From: G965227875 sp965227875
GTDB taxonomy: Bacteria; Pseudomonadota; Alphaproteobacteria; Rhizobiales; JAJFHC01
Assembly: GCA_965227875.1 (NCBI GenBank)
Contig: OZ245783.1
Location: 4,464,001-4,528,000, forward strand
DNA: 64,000 nt
Reading direction: 5' to 3'
The position numbers were made by a program, and so were the translations under genes. Positions 17,875 through 26,427 of this stretch are shown here, in pieces. Within the stretch, counting starts at the first letter, position 1. The number at the start of each line of letters is the position of its first letter. The notes beneath the pieces were generated by a model, which saw only the letters and a program-made list of their open reading frames with translations, had not been told where the DNA came from and ran no database searches.

Positions 17875-19515
17875 ATGTTTCGCACGAAAACACTTCTGCT
17901 TGGCACGGCCTGTGCCTTCGCCATCACGGCATCCCTCAATGCACCCTCACATGCGGCGCAGCCCCTGAAGCTTGCCCAGGCGACGGAGATAGTCGAGGAC
18001 GCGGCTGAAAAGACGAAAAAGGAAGAAGGCGCACAGGAAAACACCGCCGCGGAAACCACCGAGAAGGCCGCGGAAGACACGAAGGTAGAAGCTTCGACCG
18101 AGGCCGAAGTCAAGGCTGGAACCGAAGCCGAGGCCCAGGCGTCACAGGAAAAACAGCCGGATGCAAACGCCGAAACCGCACAGCAGCCGGAAAAGACTGA
18201 GACGCAAGGCACGTCGTCCGGAAACACCGAGGCGAGCGTGGAGCAGCCCCGGAAGCAGAAAAAGGACAATGCCAAGGAGAAACAGCAGTCCGAAAGTGCC
18301 GGGACCCCTGGAGACGGTCAGTCCACCACAAGCACCGAAACCGATGGGAGTGCAAATGCATCTGCGACCGCCACCTCCGGTGAAGGTGCAGAGTCCGGCA
18401 AGGATCGCAAGAAGTCCCGCAAGGAAAACCGCGACTCCGAGAAGCAGGAGGCGTCATCAGGAAGCTCGGATGGCGGAAACACAGCGGCCAACGACAGCGG
18501 TGCCCCCGCGCAACAGGACGTCATCGTCAAGGATGACATGACCAAGGCGGAAAAGCGTGAAATGAGGCGTCGGGAAAAGGCCCGACGCGAGGAAAAGCGC
18601 AAGAACCGCGAAGAACTGATCGGTGCGGCGGCGGCCGGCATCGCGATCGGTGCCGTCATCGAAGCACTCGGCGGTAAGGTCGTGGGCGACGAAGGCGACC
18701 GCATCGTCATCGAGTCCAATGGCCGTCTGAAGGTCCGCAAGGACGAAAACGAGCGATTGCGGGTCGACGGCGCCACCGTTCGCCGTGAAGATCTCGGCGA
18801 CGGCCGCACGCGGACGGTCGTAACGCGGCCCAACGGCGTGCGCGTCATCACGGTGCGCGACCGGGGCGGGTTCATCCTGCGCCGGGTGAAGGTCCTCCGA
18901 AACGGTGACCGGATCGTGCTCGTCGACGAGGAAGGCCGTCGCCGGCGTGGCGAACGTACGGATTTCGACCGCCGCCTGCCGCCTCTGCGCATCGGTATCG
19001 ACCGCGAACGCTACATCGTGGAGTCACGGCGGGCCAACCGGCGCCAGATCCGCGAAGCCCTTCGCGCAGACCCGGTGGAAAGGGTGGAACGCGAGTACAC
19101 GCTGAGCGAGGTGCGTGACAGCGAACGGCTGCGTGCGAAACTCCCGCGCGTGGACCTCGATACCATCACCTTCGACACTGACAGCGCGGCGGTGACACGA
19201 TCCCAGGTCGACGAACTGGCTGAAATCGGCAATGCCATAGCCGAGATTGTCGAAGACGACCCGCGGGAACTGTTTCTCGTCGAGGGTCACACGGACGCGG
19301 TGGGCCGGGAACTCTACAATCTGACGCTGTCGGACCGCCGTGCCGAAACCATCGCCCGCATTCTTACCGACCGGTATGGCGTGCCGCCGGAAAACCTCAT
19401 TGTCGAGGGCTATGGCGAGCAGTACCTGAAGATCGACACCCAGGAAGCCGAGCGCGCCAACAGGCGGGTGACTCTGCGACGCATCACGCCGCTGCTCAAC
19501 GCCAGGAAGCAGTAA
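17875..19515 (+). CDS. OmpA-family envelope protein with long charged linker
   Basis: A 546-residue protein. The start at 17875 was chosen because it gives a classic signal peptide (MFRTKTLLLGTACAFAITAS, cleavage near SHAAQ) and has GGAGA upstream. Residues about 30-215 are a low-complexity stretch of Glu, Lys, Ala, Thr and Ser, probably disordered. A Gly/Ala-rich hydrophobic segment (GAAAAGIAIGAVIEALGG) near 245 may be a glycine zipper. A strand-rich Arg/Asp-rich middle region follows. The last 110 residues are the peptidoglycan-binding OmpA domain (VEGHTDAVG, then YNLTLSDRRAE and ANRRVTLR). It probably tethers the outer membrane to the wall. Confidence 0.88.
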   Translation: MFRTKTLLLGTACAFAITASLNAPSHAAQPLKLAQATEIVEDAAEKTKKEEGAQENTAAETTEKAAEDTKVEASTEAEVKAGTEAEAQASQEKQPDANAETAQQPEKTETQGTSSGNTEASVEQPRKQKKDNAKEKQQSESAGTPGDGQSTTSTETDGSANASATATSGEGAESGKDRKKSRKENRDSEKQEASSGSSDGGNTAANDSGAPAQQDVIVKDDMTKAEKREMRRREKARREEKRKNREELIGAAAAGIAIGAVIEALGGKVVGDEGDRIVIESNGRLKVRKDENERLRVDGATVRREDLGDGRTRTVVTRPNGVRVITVRDRGGFILRRVKVLRNGDRIVLVDEEGRRRRGERTDFDRRLPPLRIGIDRERYIVESRRANRRQIREALRADPVERVEREYTLSEVRDSERLRAKLPRVDLDTITFDTDSAAVTRSQVDELAEIGNAIAEIVEDDPRELFLVEGHTDAVGRELYNLTLSDRRAETIARILTDRYGVPPENLIVEGYGEQYLKIDTQEAERANRRVTLRRITPLLNARKQ

Positions 19516-19559
19516 TCGGTCTGGGTGCGAGATCTAGATCCAGGTCAGCGACAGGATGA

Positions 19560-19590
19560 AGGGGATCCGGAGCCCGGCTTCGGGTCCCCT
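19560..19590. terminator. Hairpin between convergent genes
   Basis: AGGGGATCCG (19560-19569) pairs with CGGGTCCCCT (19581-19590) with one G-T wobble. It sits between the OmpA-family stop and the DUF1326 stop, so it may terminate both strands. There is no T-tract. Confidence 0.5.
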
Positions 19591-19598
19591 CTTCCGAC

Positions 19599-20216
19599 TT
19601 AAGGCCCCGACCATTCCAGCTTGCAGATTTCCGCGCTGCGGCCGGCAAAATCCCAGTTGCGTCCGAACGCCCGAAGCTTGCTCCGCTTGGACTGGGCGAC
19701 GATGATGTCGGGCGCGATCCAGTACTGGCTGTTCTGGATCACCACGTGCTCGCCGGGCCCGTTGCCCTTGATCGGGCTGATCTCGCCGTCGATCACCTTC
19801 GGGATCCGGAACTTCCGGGTGTCGCCTTCGGTTTCGTAGGTGATGGGCGCCTGCTCTACGCCGAGGAAACGCCCGACGAGGATGGACAGGATGTGCGTCG
19901 TACCGCGTGCCCGGCCGCTGAAAATCTTCGACAGGCCCTTGAGCGCATAGATGTCCGCGCGTTCGTCGATATAGGCGGCCGCGGTCCAGTTGCCTCGGCT
20001 CATCATGCCCGGGATCTCGATCAGCAGACCGACATTCAGTCCGGAAAGATCGACATCCCCATAATGGCCTTCATCGATCCGGATGCCACCCCACGTCTGG
20101 CAGTGGCCTTCCGTCGGCGGATGCTGGCCGAGCGAGATCACACACGGGCAGAACACCGTGCAATTGCAGCTCAGCATGAGTTCGCCGTTCAGTTTCCATG
20201 GCTCGATTGCTGCCAT
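19599..20216 (-). CDS. DUF1326 domain protein
   Basis: A 205-residue protein matching DUF1326: CNCTVFCPC near residue 17, a conserved EGHCQTWGGIRIDEGHYGDVDLSG stretch, and a SIAPDI-like IAPDIIVAQS near the end. The clustered cysteines suggest metal binding or a redox role, but no function is known. There is no signal peptide. It is 12 bases after the DUF2182 membrane-protein gene on the same strand, a pairing seen in several phyla. Confidence 0.85.
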   Translation of the reverse strand: MAAIEPWKLNGELMLSCNCTVFCPCVISLGQHPPTEGHCQTWGGIRIDEGHYGDVDLSGLNVGLLIEIPGMMSRGNWTAAAYIDERADIYALKGLSKIFSGRARGTTHILSILVGRFLGVEQAPITYETEGDTRKFRIPKVIDGEISPIKGNGPGEHVVIQNSQYWIAPDIIVAQSKRSKLRAFGRNWDFAGRSAEICKLEWSGP

Positions 20217-20228
20217 AACGTCTACTCC

Positions 20229-21146
20229 TCAATACAGGACTTGGGCGGCGAGCAGGCCGCCGGCCCAGACAAACAGGATGGCCCCCACGCCGCGCGAGAC
20301 CGCCTTCGGCGAAGGCAGGACCTTCTCCGCAAGCATGACCAGCGCCAGGATGCACATCCAGACCACGTTCATGAGCCCCGCCACGAACATCACCGCCATC
20401 AGGGCCCAGCAGCACATCACGCAGAGGATCCCCTGCCGCATGCCGAGCCGGAAGATACCGCCCGGACGATCCGTCCAGTTGGCCATGAAGAACGGAAAAG
20501 GTGTCCGGCACTTGGTCAGGCACGCCATCTTGAGCTCGGAAAACTGGTAAAGCCCTGCAGCGGCAAGGATCCCCGCTGCCAGGTAACCGTTCTTCACCAC
20601 CAGCCCGGGGCTGACCTGCGCCAGGTGTATCAGCACGGCCTGGCCGAGAGTCGCCATGGCGCCGAACAGGAACCAGACGAAGAGATAGCCGCCGGCGAGT
20701 ATGAGCGGCGAGACGACCGGTATGTCCCTGGCCCTCGCCGTCTCCGCGATCTCGGTATAGGTCGTGATCATGGGCGCGGCCGTCGGCAGCATCATGGCGC
20801 AGGACATCGCAACCCACATCACGAATATCGACGCCAGGAAGCCCGGGGCAAAGGCTGAGCCATTGCCCGAGAACACGCTGTTTCCGTCGACCGTACACAG
20901 CGACGAAAGAAGGTCGCGGCCGAGGGCGCCGAGTTGCCCGATCTCGTTGAGACTGTTGAAGATCCACATGCCCGGGCCGGCCGTGGACATGTCGACCCGT
21001 CCGGCCATTTCGACCACCATGGCGAACAGGGCGGCGACGCCAAGCGCGAACACGACGGCGATCCCGCCCCAGGCCAGCGCCCGGGTACGCGAAAAAAATC
21101 TCCAGGTCATTGAAGCGACCTGGTCCGTCCCCGCGTCGGCGCTCAA
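20229..21146 (-). CDS. DUF2182 integral membrane protein
   Basis: A protein of about 305 residues with six to seven membrane segments. It has the DUF2182 signatures WVAMSCAMMLPTAAPMI and a Cys/Met-rich end (KMACLTKCRTPFPFF, GILCVMCCWALM), suggesting metal contact in the membrane. I chose the TTG at 21146 because GGGAGGA lies just upstream. The ATG at 21110 has a weaker ribosome site and would remove 12 residues. It forms an operon with DUF1326. Function unknown. Confidence 0.82.
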   Translation of the reverse strand: MSADAGTDQVASMTWRFFSRTRALAWGGIAVVFALGVAALFAMVVEMAGRVDMSTAGPGMWIFNSLNEIGQLGALGRDLLSSLCTVDGNSVFSGNGSAFAPGFLASIFVMWVAMSCAMMLPTAAPMITTYTEIAETARARDIPVVSPLILAGGYLFVWFLFGAMATLGQAVLIHLAQVSPGLVVKNGYLAAGILAAAGLYQFSELKMACLTKCRTPFPFFMANWTDRPGGIFRLGMRQGILCVMCCWALMAVMFVAGLMNVVWMCILALVMLAEKVLPSPKAVSRGVGAILFVWAGGLLAAQVLY

Positions 21147-21369
21147 CCTGTCCTCCCTTGTTCCCCAGACTTTACCGCAAGATACAGGGTTGAGATACAG
21201 GTGTACCGCAAAGAGGTAAACATATGATCGAATGCTCAGAATGTCGCACGGGACCGGGGTTCGGCCATGGTCCGGTGAGGCCGGGCAGGCGCTGCGGCAT
21301 CGCACCCGGTTGGCACGTCCAGGGTTTCGTTCCATATGTGTGACCGGACCTGAAAGGGAGTCTCGCGCT

Positions 21370-22560
21370 GTGTCTTCTCAGGCGTATTCGGATGTAGTGG
21401 TTGCCGGAGGCGGACCGGTCGGCCTCCTCTCTGCGCTCGCGCTTTCGCGCCGGGGGCCGGACACCGTGCTGTTTGCGCCGGATTTCGATGCGCCGGCCGC
21501 AGATGCACGCACGACGGCTCTCATGCAGGGCTCGATCGGCTTTCTGAGCGAACTGGGCGTATGGGGCGAACTGAAGGGATTTGCGGAACCGCTCGACGTC
21601 ATGGCGCTGACCGACCGGACGACCCATGCGGTACGCGCGCGGGACGTTTCCTTCAGGGCGGATGAACTTGGGCCTGAACCGTTCGGCTGGAACATCCCGA
21701 ACATTGCGCTGGTGACCGTCCTCCGCCGCAACGTCGAAACCTCCGGCACGCGAATTGTCCGCGCTCCGGTGCGCGACGTCGTTCTGGAAGACGACGGCCA
21801 TGCGGTGCGGGTCGAGGACGCGTACGGCTCGAGGTACCGATCAGCAGTACTGCTTGCCGCCGACGGGCGAAATTCATTGTGCCGGCGCAGGGCGGGCATC
21901 CGCACGAACGACTGGTCCTATCCCCAGCATGCGGTGGTCTGCTGTTTCGATCATTCCCGGCCACACAAGCGGGTGTCGACCGAGTTCCATCACGACGCGG
22001 GGCCCATGACCGTGGTCCCCTTGCCCGGCAAACGCTCGAGCCTCGTCTGGGTGGAGACCCCGGAAGAAGCCGAGAGACTGGTATCGCTGGACGACGAAAC
22101 ATTCGCCGCTGAATTGGAGGAACGAACCGGGGGTCTGCTAGGACGGATTTCCGGCGTCACCGAACGGCATCGCTTTCCCATCACAGGCCTGACGGCGAGG
22201 TCGTTCGCCTCCAACCGGACGATCCTTCTCGGCGAGGCGGCACATGTCATTCCACCAATCGGCGCGCAGGGCCTCAACCTGGGCGTCCGGGACGTGTCGC
22301 TGGCTGCCGACCTCGTGGCCGAGGCATTCGACGCAGGCCGTGACCCAGGCGGAAAGGACCTCCTCGACACGTTCGACCGCCGCCGCCGCCGGGACGTCGT
22401 GCCGCGCACGGTGGCCGTCGATGTCCTGAACCGGTCGCTCATTCATCGGTTCGGCCCGTTGCAGGGACTTCGAAGCCTCGGGATCAGCGTGCTCGACAAG
22501 GTCACCCCGGTCCGGCGATTCATGATGCAGCAGGGCATTGGCCCACGCGACCGGGCGTAG
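21370..22560 (+). CDS. UbiH/UbiF-like FAD-dependent monooxygenase
   Basis: A 396-residue flavoprotein hydroxylase. The dinucleotide-binding motif is VVVAGGGPVGLLSALALSRRG, DG motif LLAADGRNSLCRR, and the second FAD motif ILLGEAAHVIPPIGAQGLNLG. This set defines the UbiH/COQ6 group acting in ubiquinone ring hydroxylation, though secondary-metabolite hydroxylases share it. The GTG at 21370 is preceded by AAAGGGAG. A longer frame to 21232 lacks conserved sequence. It stands alone, divergent from DUF2182. Confidence 0.85.
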   Translation: MSSQAYSDVVVAGGGPVGLLSALALSRRGPDTVLFAPDFDAPAADARTTALMQGSIGFLSELGVWGELKGFAEPLDVMALTDRTTHAVRARDVSFRADELGPEPFGWNIPNIALVTVLRRNVETSGTRIVRAPVRDVVLEDDGHAVRVEDAYGSRYRSAVLLAADGRNSLCRRRAGIRTNDWSYPQHAVVCCFDHSRPHKRVSTEFHHDAGPMTVVPLPGKRSSLVWVETPEEAERLVSLDDETFAAELEERTGGLLGRISGVTERHRFPITGLTARSFASNRTILLGEAAHVIPPIGAQGLNLGVRDVSLAADLVAEAFDAGRDPGGKDLLDTFDRRRRRDVVPRTVAVDVLNRSLIHRFGPLQGLRSLGISVLDKVTPVRRFMMQQGIGPRDRA

Positions 22561-22619
22561 TCCGTATCGGCATCCGAGATTTCATCTCAGGAAAATGCCA
22601 CTACTAATTGTATTGATTG

Positions 22620-23756
22620 CTATTTGAGCAATTCTGAATTGTGCTCTCCCAGCCGGGGAGATGATGTCTTCACGTCGGACGAACGTCGGAACGCTGGTGC
22701 CACGGGCACTGTCGTTGCCGGGAGTGTGCCGCCCTCGCCGTCGTCGATGACATGATTGAACAGGCCCCGCGCGCGGAAATGCTCGTCGCCAAGCGCTTCC
22801 TCCATCGAACGGACGATGCTGCAGCAGCAGTCCCTGCCCTCGAAGGCGGATGCCCATCCGGCCGCGTCGCCCGACGCGATGGCGGCCGCGACGCCGGCGA
22901 TCGTCGCATCGCGGTCCCGGGCATCGTCCCGCAGTTCATCGTCGAGGCCGATGATGTCGCAGAACGTCTCCCAGAACTTCTGCTCCAGGGCCGCGACCGC
23001 CACATGGCCGCCGTCGCGCGTTGCGTAGAGATGATAACGCGGCGACCCGCCGGTCAGCAGTTCGCGACCGTTCTCTGGCCAGACACCCGTGGTGCGGCCG
23101 AGGGCGATCGCCCAGTAGGACAGCATGAACATGTTGTCCGTCATGGCGATGTCGAGATGGGCTCCCTTGCCCGTCCGGTCGCGTCTCAGCAACGCGAGCA
23201 GGATGTTGACCACCGCCGGGTAGGTGCCGCCCGCAAGGTCCGCGATGAGGGCCGGCGGGACCACCGGGGCGTCCTTCGGACCCATGCTGAGGGACAGCAA
23301 CCCGGTATCACCGATGTAGTTCAGATCGTGACCGGCGACCTGCGCCTTCGGGCCGGTGGCGCCGTAGCCGGTGATCGAGCAGTAGATGATGTCGTCCCGG
23401 ATCCGCCTCATGTGCTCGTAACCGAGTCCCAGGCGGTCCATGACACCGGGGCGGAATTGTTCGAGGACGACATCGGCACTTGCGATGAGCGGGTCCAGCC
23501 GTTCCCGTGTCTGCGGGTCCTTGAGATCGATGGCGAGGCTCTTCTTGCCCCGGTTCAGCATGCAGAAATAGGCCGAATCCGAACCCCATTTCGGCGTGTA
23601 GTGACGCATGTCCTCGCCGGTCCCCGGGCGTTCGATCTTGATGACTTCCGCGCCGGCCTCGGCGAGAATGAGCCCCGCCATCGGGCCGGGCAACAGGGTG
23701 CTGAAATCGAGTACGCGGACGCCGTCGAGAGGCTGGTCGGACAGGGTGTCGTTCAT
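22620..23756 (-). CDS. CaiB/BaiF-type (class III) CoA-transferase
   Basis: A 378-residue protein that moves CoA between carboxylic acids. Family marks are GVRVLDFSTLLPGPMAGLIL, GAEVIKIERPGTGEDMR, FCMLNRGKKSLAIDLKD and the catalytic-Asp region GHDLNYIGDTGLLSL. The start at 23756 has GAGGA 7 bases upstream. It lies downstream of the AEC transporter, both on minus, with an AT-rich 70-base gap that probably holds its own promoter. A malyl-CoA-lyase-like gene is 1.2 kb away on the other strand, so dicarboxylic acid CoA chemistry is likely. Confidence 0.9.
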   Translation of the reverse strand: MNDTLSDQPLDGVRVLDFSTLLPGPMAGLILAEAGAEVIKIERPGTGEDMRHYTPKWGSDSAYFCMLNRGKKSLAIDLKDPQTRERLDPLIASADVVLEQFRPGVMDRLGLGYEHMRRIRDDIIYCSITGYGATGPKAQVAGHDLNYIGDTGLLSLSMGPKDAPVVPPALIADLAGGTYPAVVNILLALLRRDRTGKGAHLDIAMTDNMFMLSYWAIALGRTTGVWPENGRELLTGGSPRYHLYATRDGGHVAVAALEQKFWETFCDIIGLDDELRDDARDRDATIAGVAAAIASGDAAGWASAFEGRDCCCSIVRSMEEALGDEHFRARGLFNHVIDDGEGGTLPATTVPVAPAFRRSSDVKTSSPRLGEHNSELLK

Positions 23757-23826
23757 CTCGTATTCCTCAATTTCGCGACTTCGAACCGGACTCAATAATA
23801 ATCTATAACCATTTGTTTTTAAAACA
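23757..23826 (-). promoter_or_regulatory. AT-rich promoter region with small palindrome before the CoA-transferase gene
   Basis: Much richer in A and T than its surroundings. On the minus strand a TATTAT element lies in GATTATTATTGAG, and an inverted repeat TGTTTT-N-AAAACA spans 23814-23826. No strong -35 is apparent. The palindrome may be an operator. Confidence 0.35.
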
Positions 23827-24789
23827 TTATGGTATGAATTGACGGTCGATCAGAAACAGCATGACGGAGATCGACAGCACCGACAGCATGGTCGAGATCA
23901 GTATGACGTTCGAGGCCCCGTCTATAAAGGCCCGATAGCGGGTTGCCAGGATGAAGACGTTCGCCCCCGTCGGCAGGGATGCCAGGAGGACGGCCACCCC
24001 GGCCCATGTCCGGTCGATGCCGCCCACGTGCTGCAGCAGGAACCAGACCAGGAGGGGGTGAACGATCATCTTGAGAACGAGGACAACGGGGATCTCCTTG
24101 CGGAACGCGGCCACCGGGCGGAGCGCCACGGTCACGCCGAGGGCGAAGAGCGCGGCCGGCCCCGCCGCCCTTGAAAGGGTGGTGAGGAGCGTGTCGAGCG
24201 CATGCGGCAGGTCGACCTGCGAGGCCGAGGCGACGATACCCGCCAGCGCGGCGATGATCAGGGGATTCTGGCCGATCTCCTTGAGAATGCCCTTCATCAG
24301 GTCGAGCGCCGAACGGCCGTTATTGCGGTCGAGCCCCGCAATCACGGGGACCAGGGAAAACTGGATGAGGTTGTCGAAACAGGCGATGAGCGCCGCCGGC
24401 ACCGCGGCGCCGCTGCCGAAGGCCGCCACGGCGAGAGGCAGCCCCAGATAGACGAGATTGCTGTAGCTGGCCGAAGACGCCTGCAGCGCCGATGATGTCA
24501 TGCTCGACCGGAAGACCAGCACGGCGATGCAGAACATGAGGAAAAAGACGAGGTAACTGGACAGCATCGTGACCGCGATGAACGACCAGTTGAGCAACTC
24601 CGAGACCGGAGCCTCCATGATGCTCTGGAACACCAGTGTCGGAACGGCGAAATAGAAGACGAAGACATTCAGCCATGCGAGCCCGGACTCCTCGATCCGG
24701 AAGGCTTTTTCGGCGAGGACTCCGAGAAAGATGATGCCGAAGAACGGCAATGCCAGATTGAAGATGATTGTCACGAGGAATAGCCCCAC
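23827..24789 (-). CDS. AEC-family transporter
   Basis: A 320-residue membrane protein with about 10 hydrophobic segments in two repeats, typical of the auxin efflux carrier family in bacteria (malonate, malate or unknown substrates). Marks include SYSNLVYLGLPLAVAAFG in the first half and LLASLPTGANVFILATRY in the second, the broken-helix regions. Next to a CoA-transferase, it may carry the organic acid that enzyme activates (inference). Confidence 0.85.
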   Translation of the reverse strand: MGLFLVTIIFNLALPFFGIIFLGVLAEKAFRIEESGLAWLNVFVFYFAVPTLVFQSIMEAPVSELLNWSFIAVTMLSSYLVFFLMFCIAVLVFRSSMTSSALQASSASYSNLVYLGLPLAVAAFGSGAAVPAALIACFDNLIQFSLVPVIAGLDRNNGRSALDLMKGILKEIGQNPLIIAALAGIVASASQVDLPHALDTLLTTLSRAAGPAALFALGVTVALRPVAAFRKEIPVVLVLKMIVHPLLVWFLLQHVGGIDRTWAGVAVLLASLPTGANVFILATRYRAFIDGASNVILISTMLSVLSISVMLFLIDRQFIP

Positions 24790-24930
24790 CCAGCGGCTCA
24801 GATGTCGGGTCAGTACCCCCTCGGCGGAAACGGGTCAACCGGGACCGGCCGCTGGTCCCCGCCCGAATGTCCTATTGCACTGCAACAAGTCTTGGCCTAT
24901 GTCGGAAGCGACCCGTCCTGAGGAAATCCC

Positions 24931-25974
24931 ATGAAACTGCCAAACCATTTCTATGAACCGCTGGCGATCGGCGCCCCGGCTCCCTTTAGCGCGCTGCCTG
25001 TAAAACTGGAGCGCATGATCCATTTCGTGCCGCCGCATATCGCCAAGCTGCGTGACAAGGTCCCTGCCCTCATCGACCAGGTGGACGTGGTGCTGGGCAA
25101 TCTCGAGGATGCGATCCCTGCCGAAGCCAAGGAAGCCGCGCGAAACGGGTTCATCGACATGGCGCGCGACAATGATTTCGGTGCGACCGGCTTGTGGACG
25201 CGGATAAACTGCCTGAACAGCCCATGGGCCCTCGACGATATCATCGAGACCGTCTCCGCGGTTGGCGACAAGTTGGACGTCATCATGTTGCCCAAGGTGG
25301 AGGGCGACTGGGACATCCACTATCTCGACCAGCTCCTGGCCCAGCTCGAAGCGCGCCACAATATCGAAAAGCCCATCCTCATCCATGCCATCCTTGAAAC
25401 CGCGCAAGGCGTTAAGAACGTTGAGGAAATCGCTTCCGCCAGCCCGCGCATGCACGGCATGAGTCTCGGTCCCGCCGATCTTGCGGCCTCGCGAGGCATG
25501 AAGACCACCCGTGTCGGCGGCGGCCACCCATTCTACGGCGTTCTCGCGGATGGCGAGGATGGTTCCGACGCGCGCGCCTTTTATCAGCAGGATCTCTGGC
25601 ACTACACGGTCGCCCGTATGGTCGATGCTTGCGCCGCAGCCGGCATCAAGCCGTTCTACGGCCCGTTCGGCGACTTCGCCGACCAGGACGCCTGCAGGGC
25701 GCAGTTCCGCAACGCGTTCCTGCAAGGCTGCCTGGGGGCGTGGTCCCTGCATCCCACCCAGATCGACATTGCCAAGGACGTTTTCAGCCCCGACGCCGGG
25801 GAGGTGCGGTTCGCGCTGAAAATCCTCGAGGCCATGCCCGACGGAACCGGCGCGGTCATGATCGACGGCAAGATGCAGGACGACGCCACCTGGAAGCAGG
25901 CCCGTGTCATCGTCGACCTGGCGCGGCTGGTGGCTGAAAAGGATCCGGAACGCGCCGAACTTTACGGTCTCTGA
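24931..25974 (+). CDS. HpcH/HpaI-family CoA ester lyase (malyl-CoA lyase-like)
   Basis: A 347-residue TIM-barrel protein of the citrate-lyase beta/malyl-CoA lyase superfamily. Conserved pieces are VVLGNLEDAIPAEAKEAAR (metal/acid-binding region), LPKVEG, ILIHAILETAQGV (Glu of the metal site) and SLGPADLAASRG. The C-terminal GAWSLHPTQIDIAKDVF contains the usual IHP-like motif. Likely reaction: Mg-dependent cleavage or formation of a 3-hydroxyacyl-CoA such as malyl-CoA or methylmalyl-CoA; exact substrate not determinable. It is divergent from the AEC transporter. Confidence 0.85.
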   Translation: MKLPNHFYEPLAIGAPAPFSALPVKLERMIHFVPPHIAKLRDKVPALIDQVDVVLGNLEDAIPAEAKEAARNGFIDMARDNDFGATGLWTRINCLNSPWALDDIIETVSAVGDKLDVIMLPKVEGDWDIHYLDQLLAQLEARHNIEKPILIHAILETAQGVKNVEEIASASPRMHGMSLGPADLAASRGMKTTRVGGGHPFYGVLADGEDGSDARAFYQQDLWHYTVARMVDACAAAGIKPFYGPFGDFADQDACRAQFRNAFLQGCLGAWSLHPTQIDIAKDVFSPDAGEVRFALKILEAMPDGTGAVMIDGKMQDDATWKQARVIVDLARLVAEKDPERAELYGL

Positions 25975-26091
25975 CGTCGCCGGTTATCCACCGTCGCGGC
26001 GCCAGACCTTTTCAACCGCGCCCGGCCGCACTATTTTTCGGAATATGGACGTAAACGGTTTTCATGCGGGCGTAATCAGATCGGTAGTAAC

Positions 26092-26427
26092 ATGGGCAGT
26101 GTAGCGAACACGGCGAAATTCAGGATCGGACAGGTGGTGAAACACCGCTTTTATCCGTTCCGCGGCGTCGTCTTCGACGTCGACCCGACCTTCAACAACA
26201 CCGAGGAGTGGTGGCTGTCAATTCCGGCGGACATACGTCCGAAGAAGGAACAGCCCTACTATCACCTGCTGGCGGAAAACGACGAGACCGAATACGTGGC
26301 CTACGTGTCGGAGCAGAACCTCCTGGAAGACACCACCGGAGAACCTGTCCGCCACCCGCAGGTCGGTCAGATGTTCGGTACGTTCGAAAACGGGATGTAT
26401 GAAATCCTGTCCCTGCCCACGCACTAG
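26092..26427 (+). CDS. hspQ: HspQ heat-shock protein
   Basis: A 111-residue protein of the HspQ/hemimethylated-DNA-binding (YccV) family. Marks are KFRIGQVVKHRFYPFRGVVFDVDP, QPYYHLLAEND, YVAYVSEQNL and HPQVGQMF. HspQ regulates Lon specificity in enterobacteria. The start at 26092 has a weak ribosome site, so a start a few codons later is possible. The 3' end overlaps the next gene by 29 bases. Confidence 0.92.
   Translation: MGSVANTAKFRIGQVVKHRFYPFRGVVFDVDPTFNNTEEWWLSIPADIRPKKEQPYYHLLAENDETEYVAYVSEQNLLEDTTGEPVRHPQVGQMFGTFENGMYEILSLPTH

Noticed and set aside
22616..22632. ATTGCT/AGCAAT hairpin as a terminator of the CoA-transferase gene
   Set aside because: It overlaps the stop codon, has only 6 A/T-rich pairs, and no clear U-tract follows.
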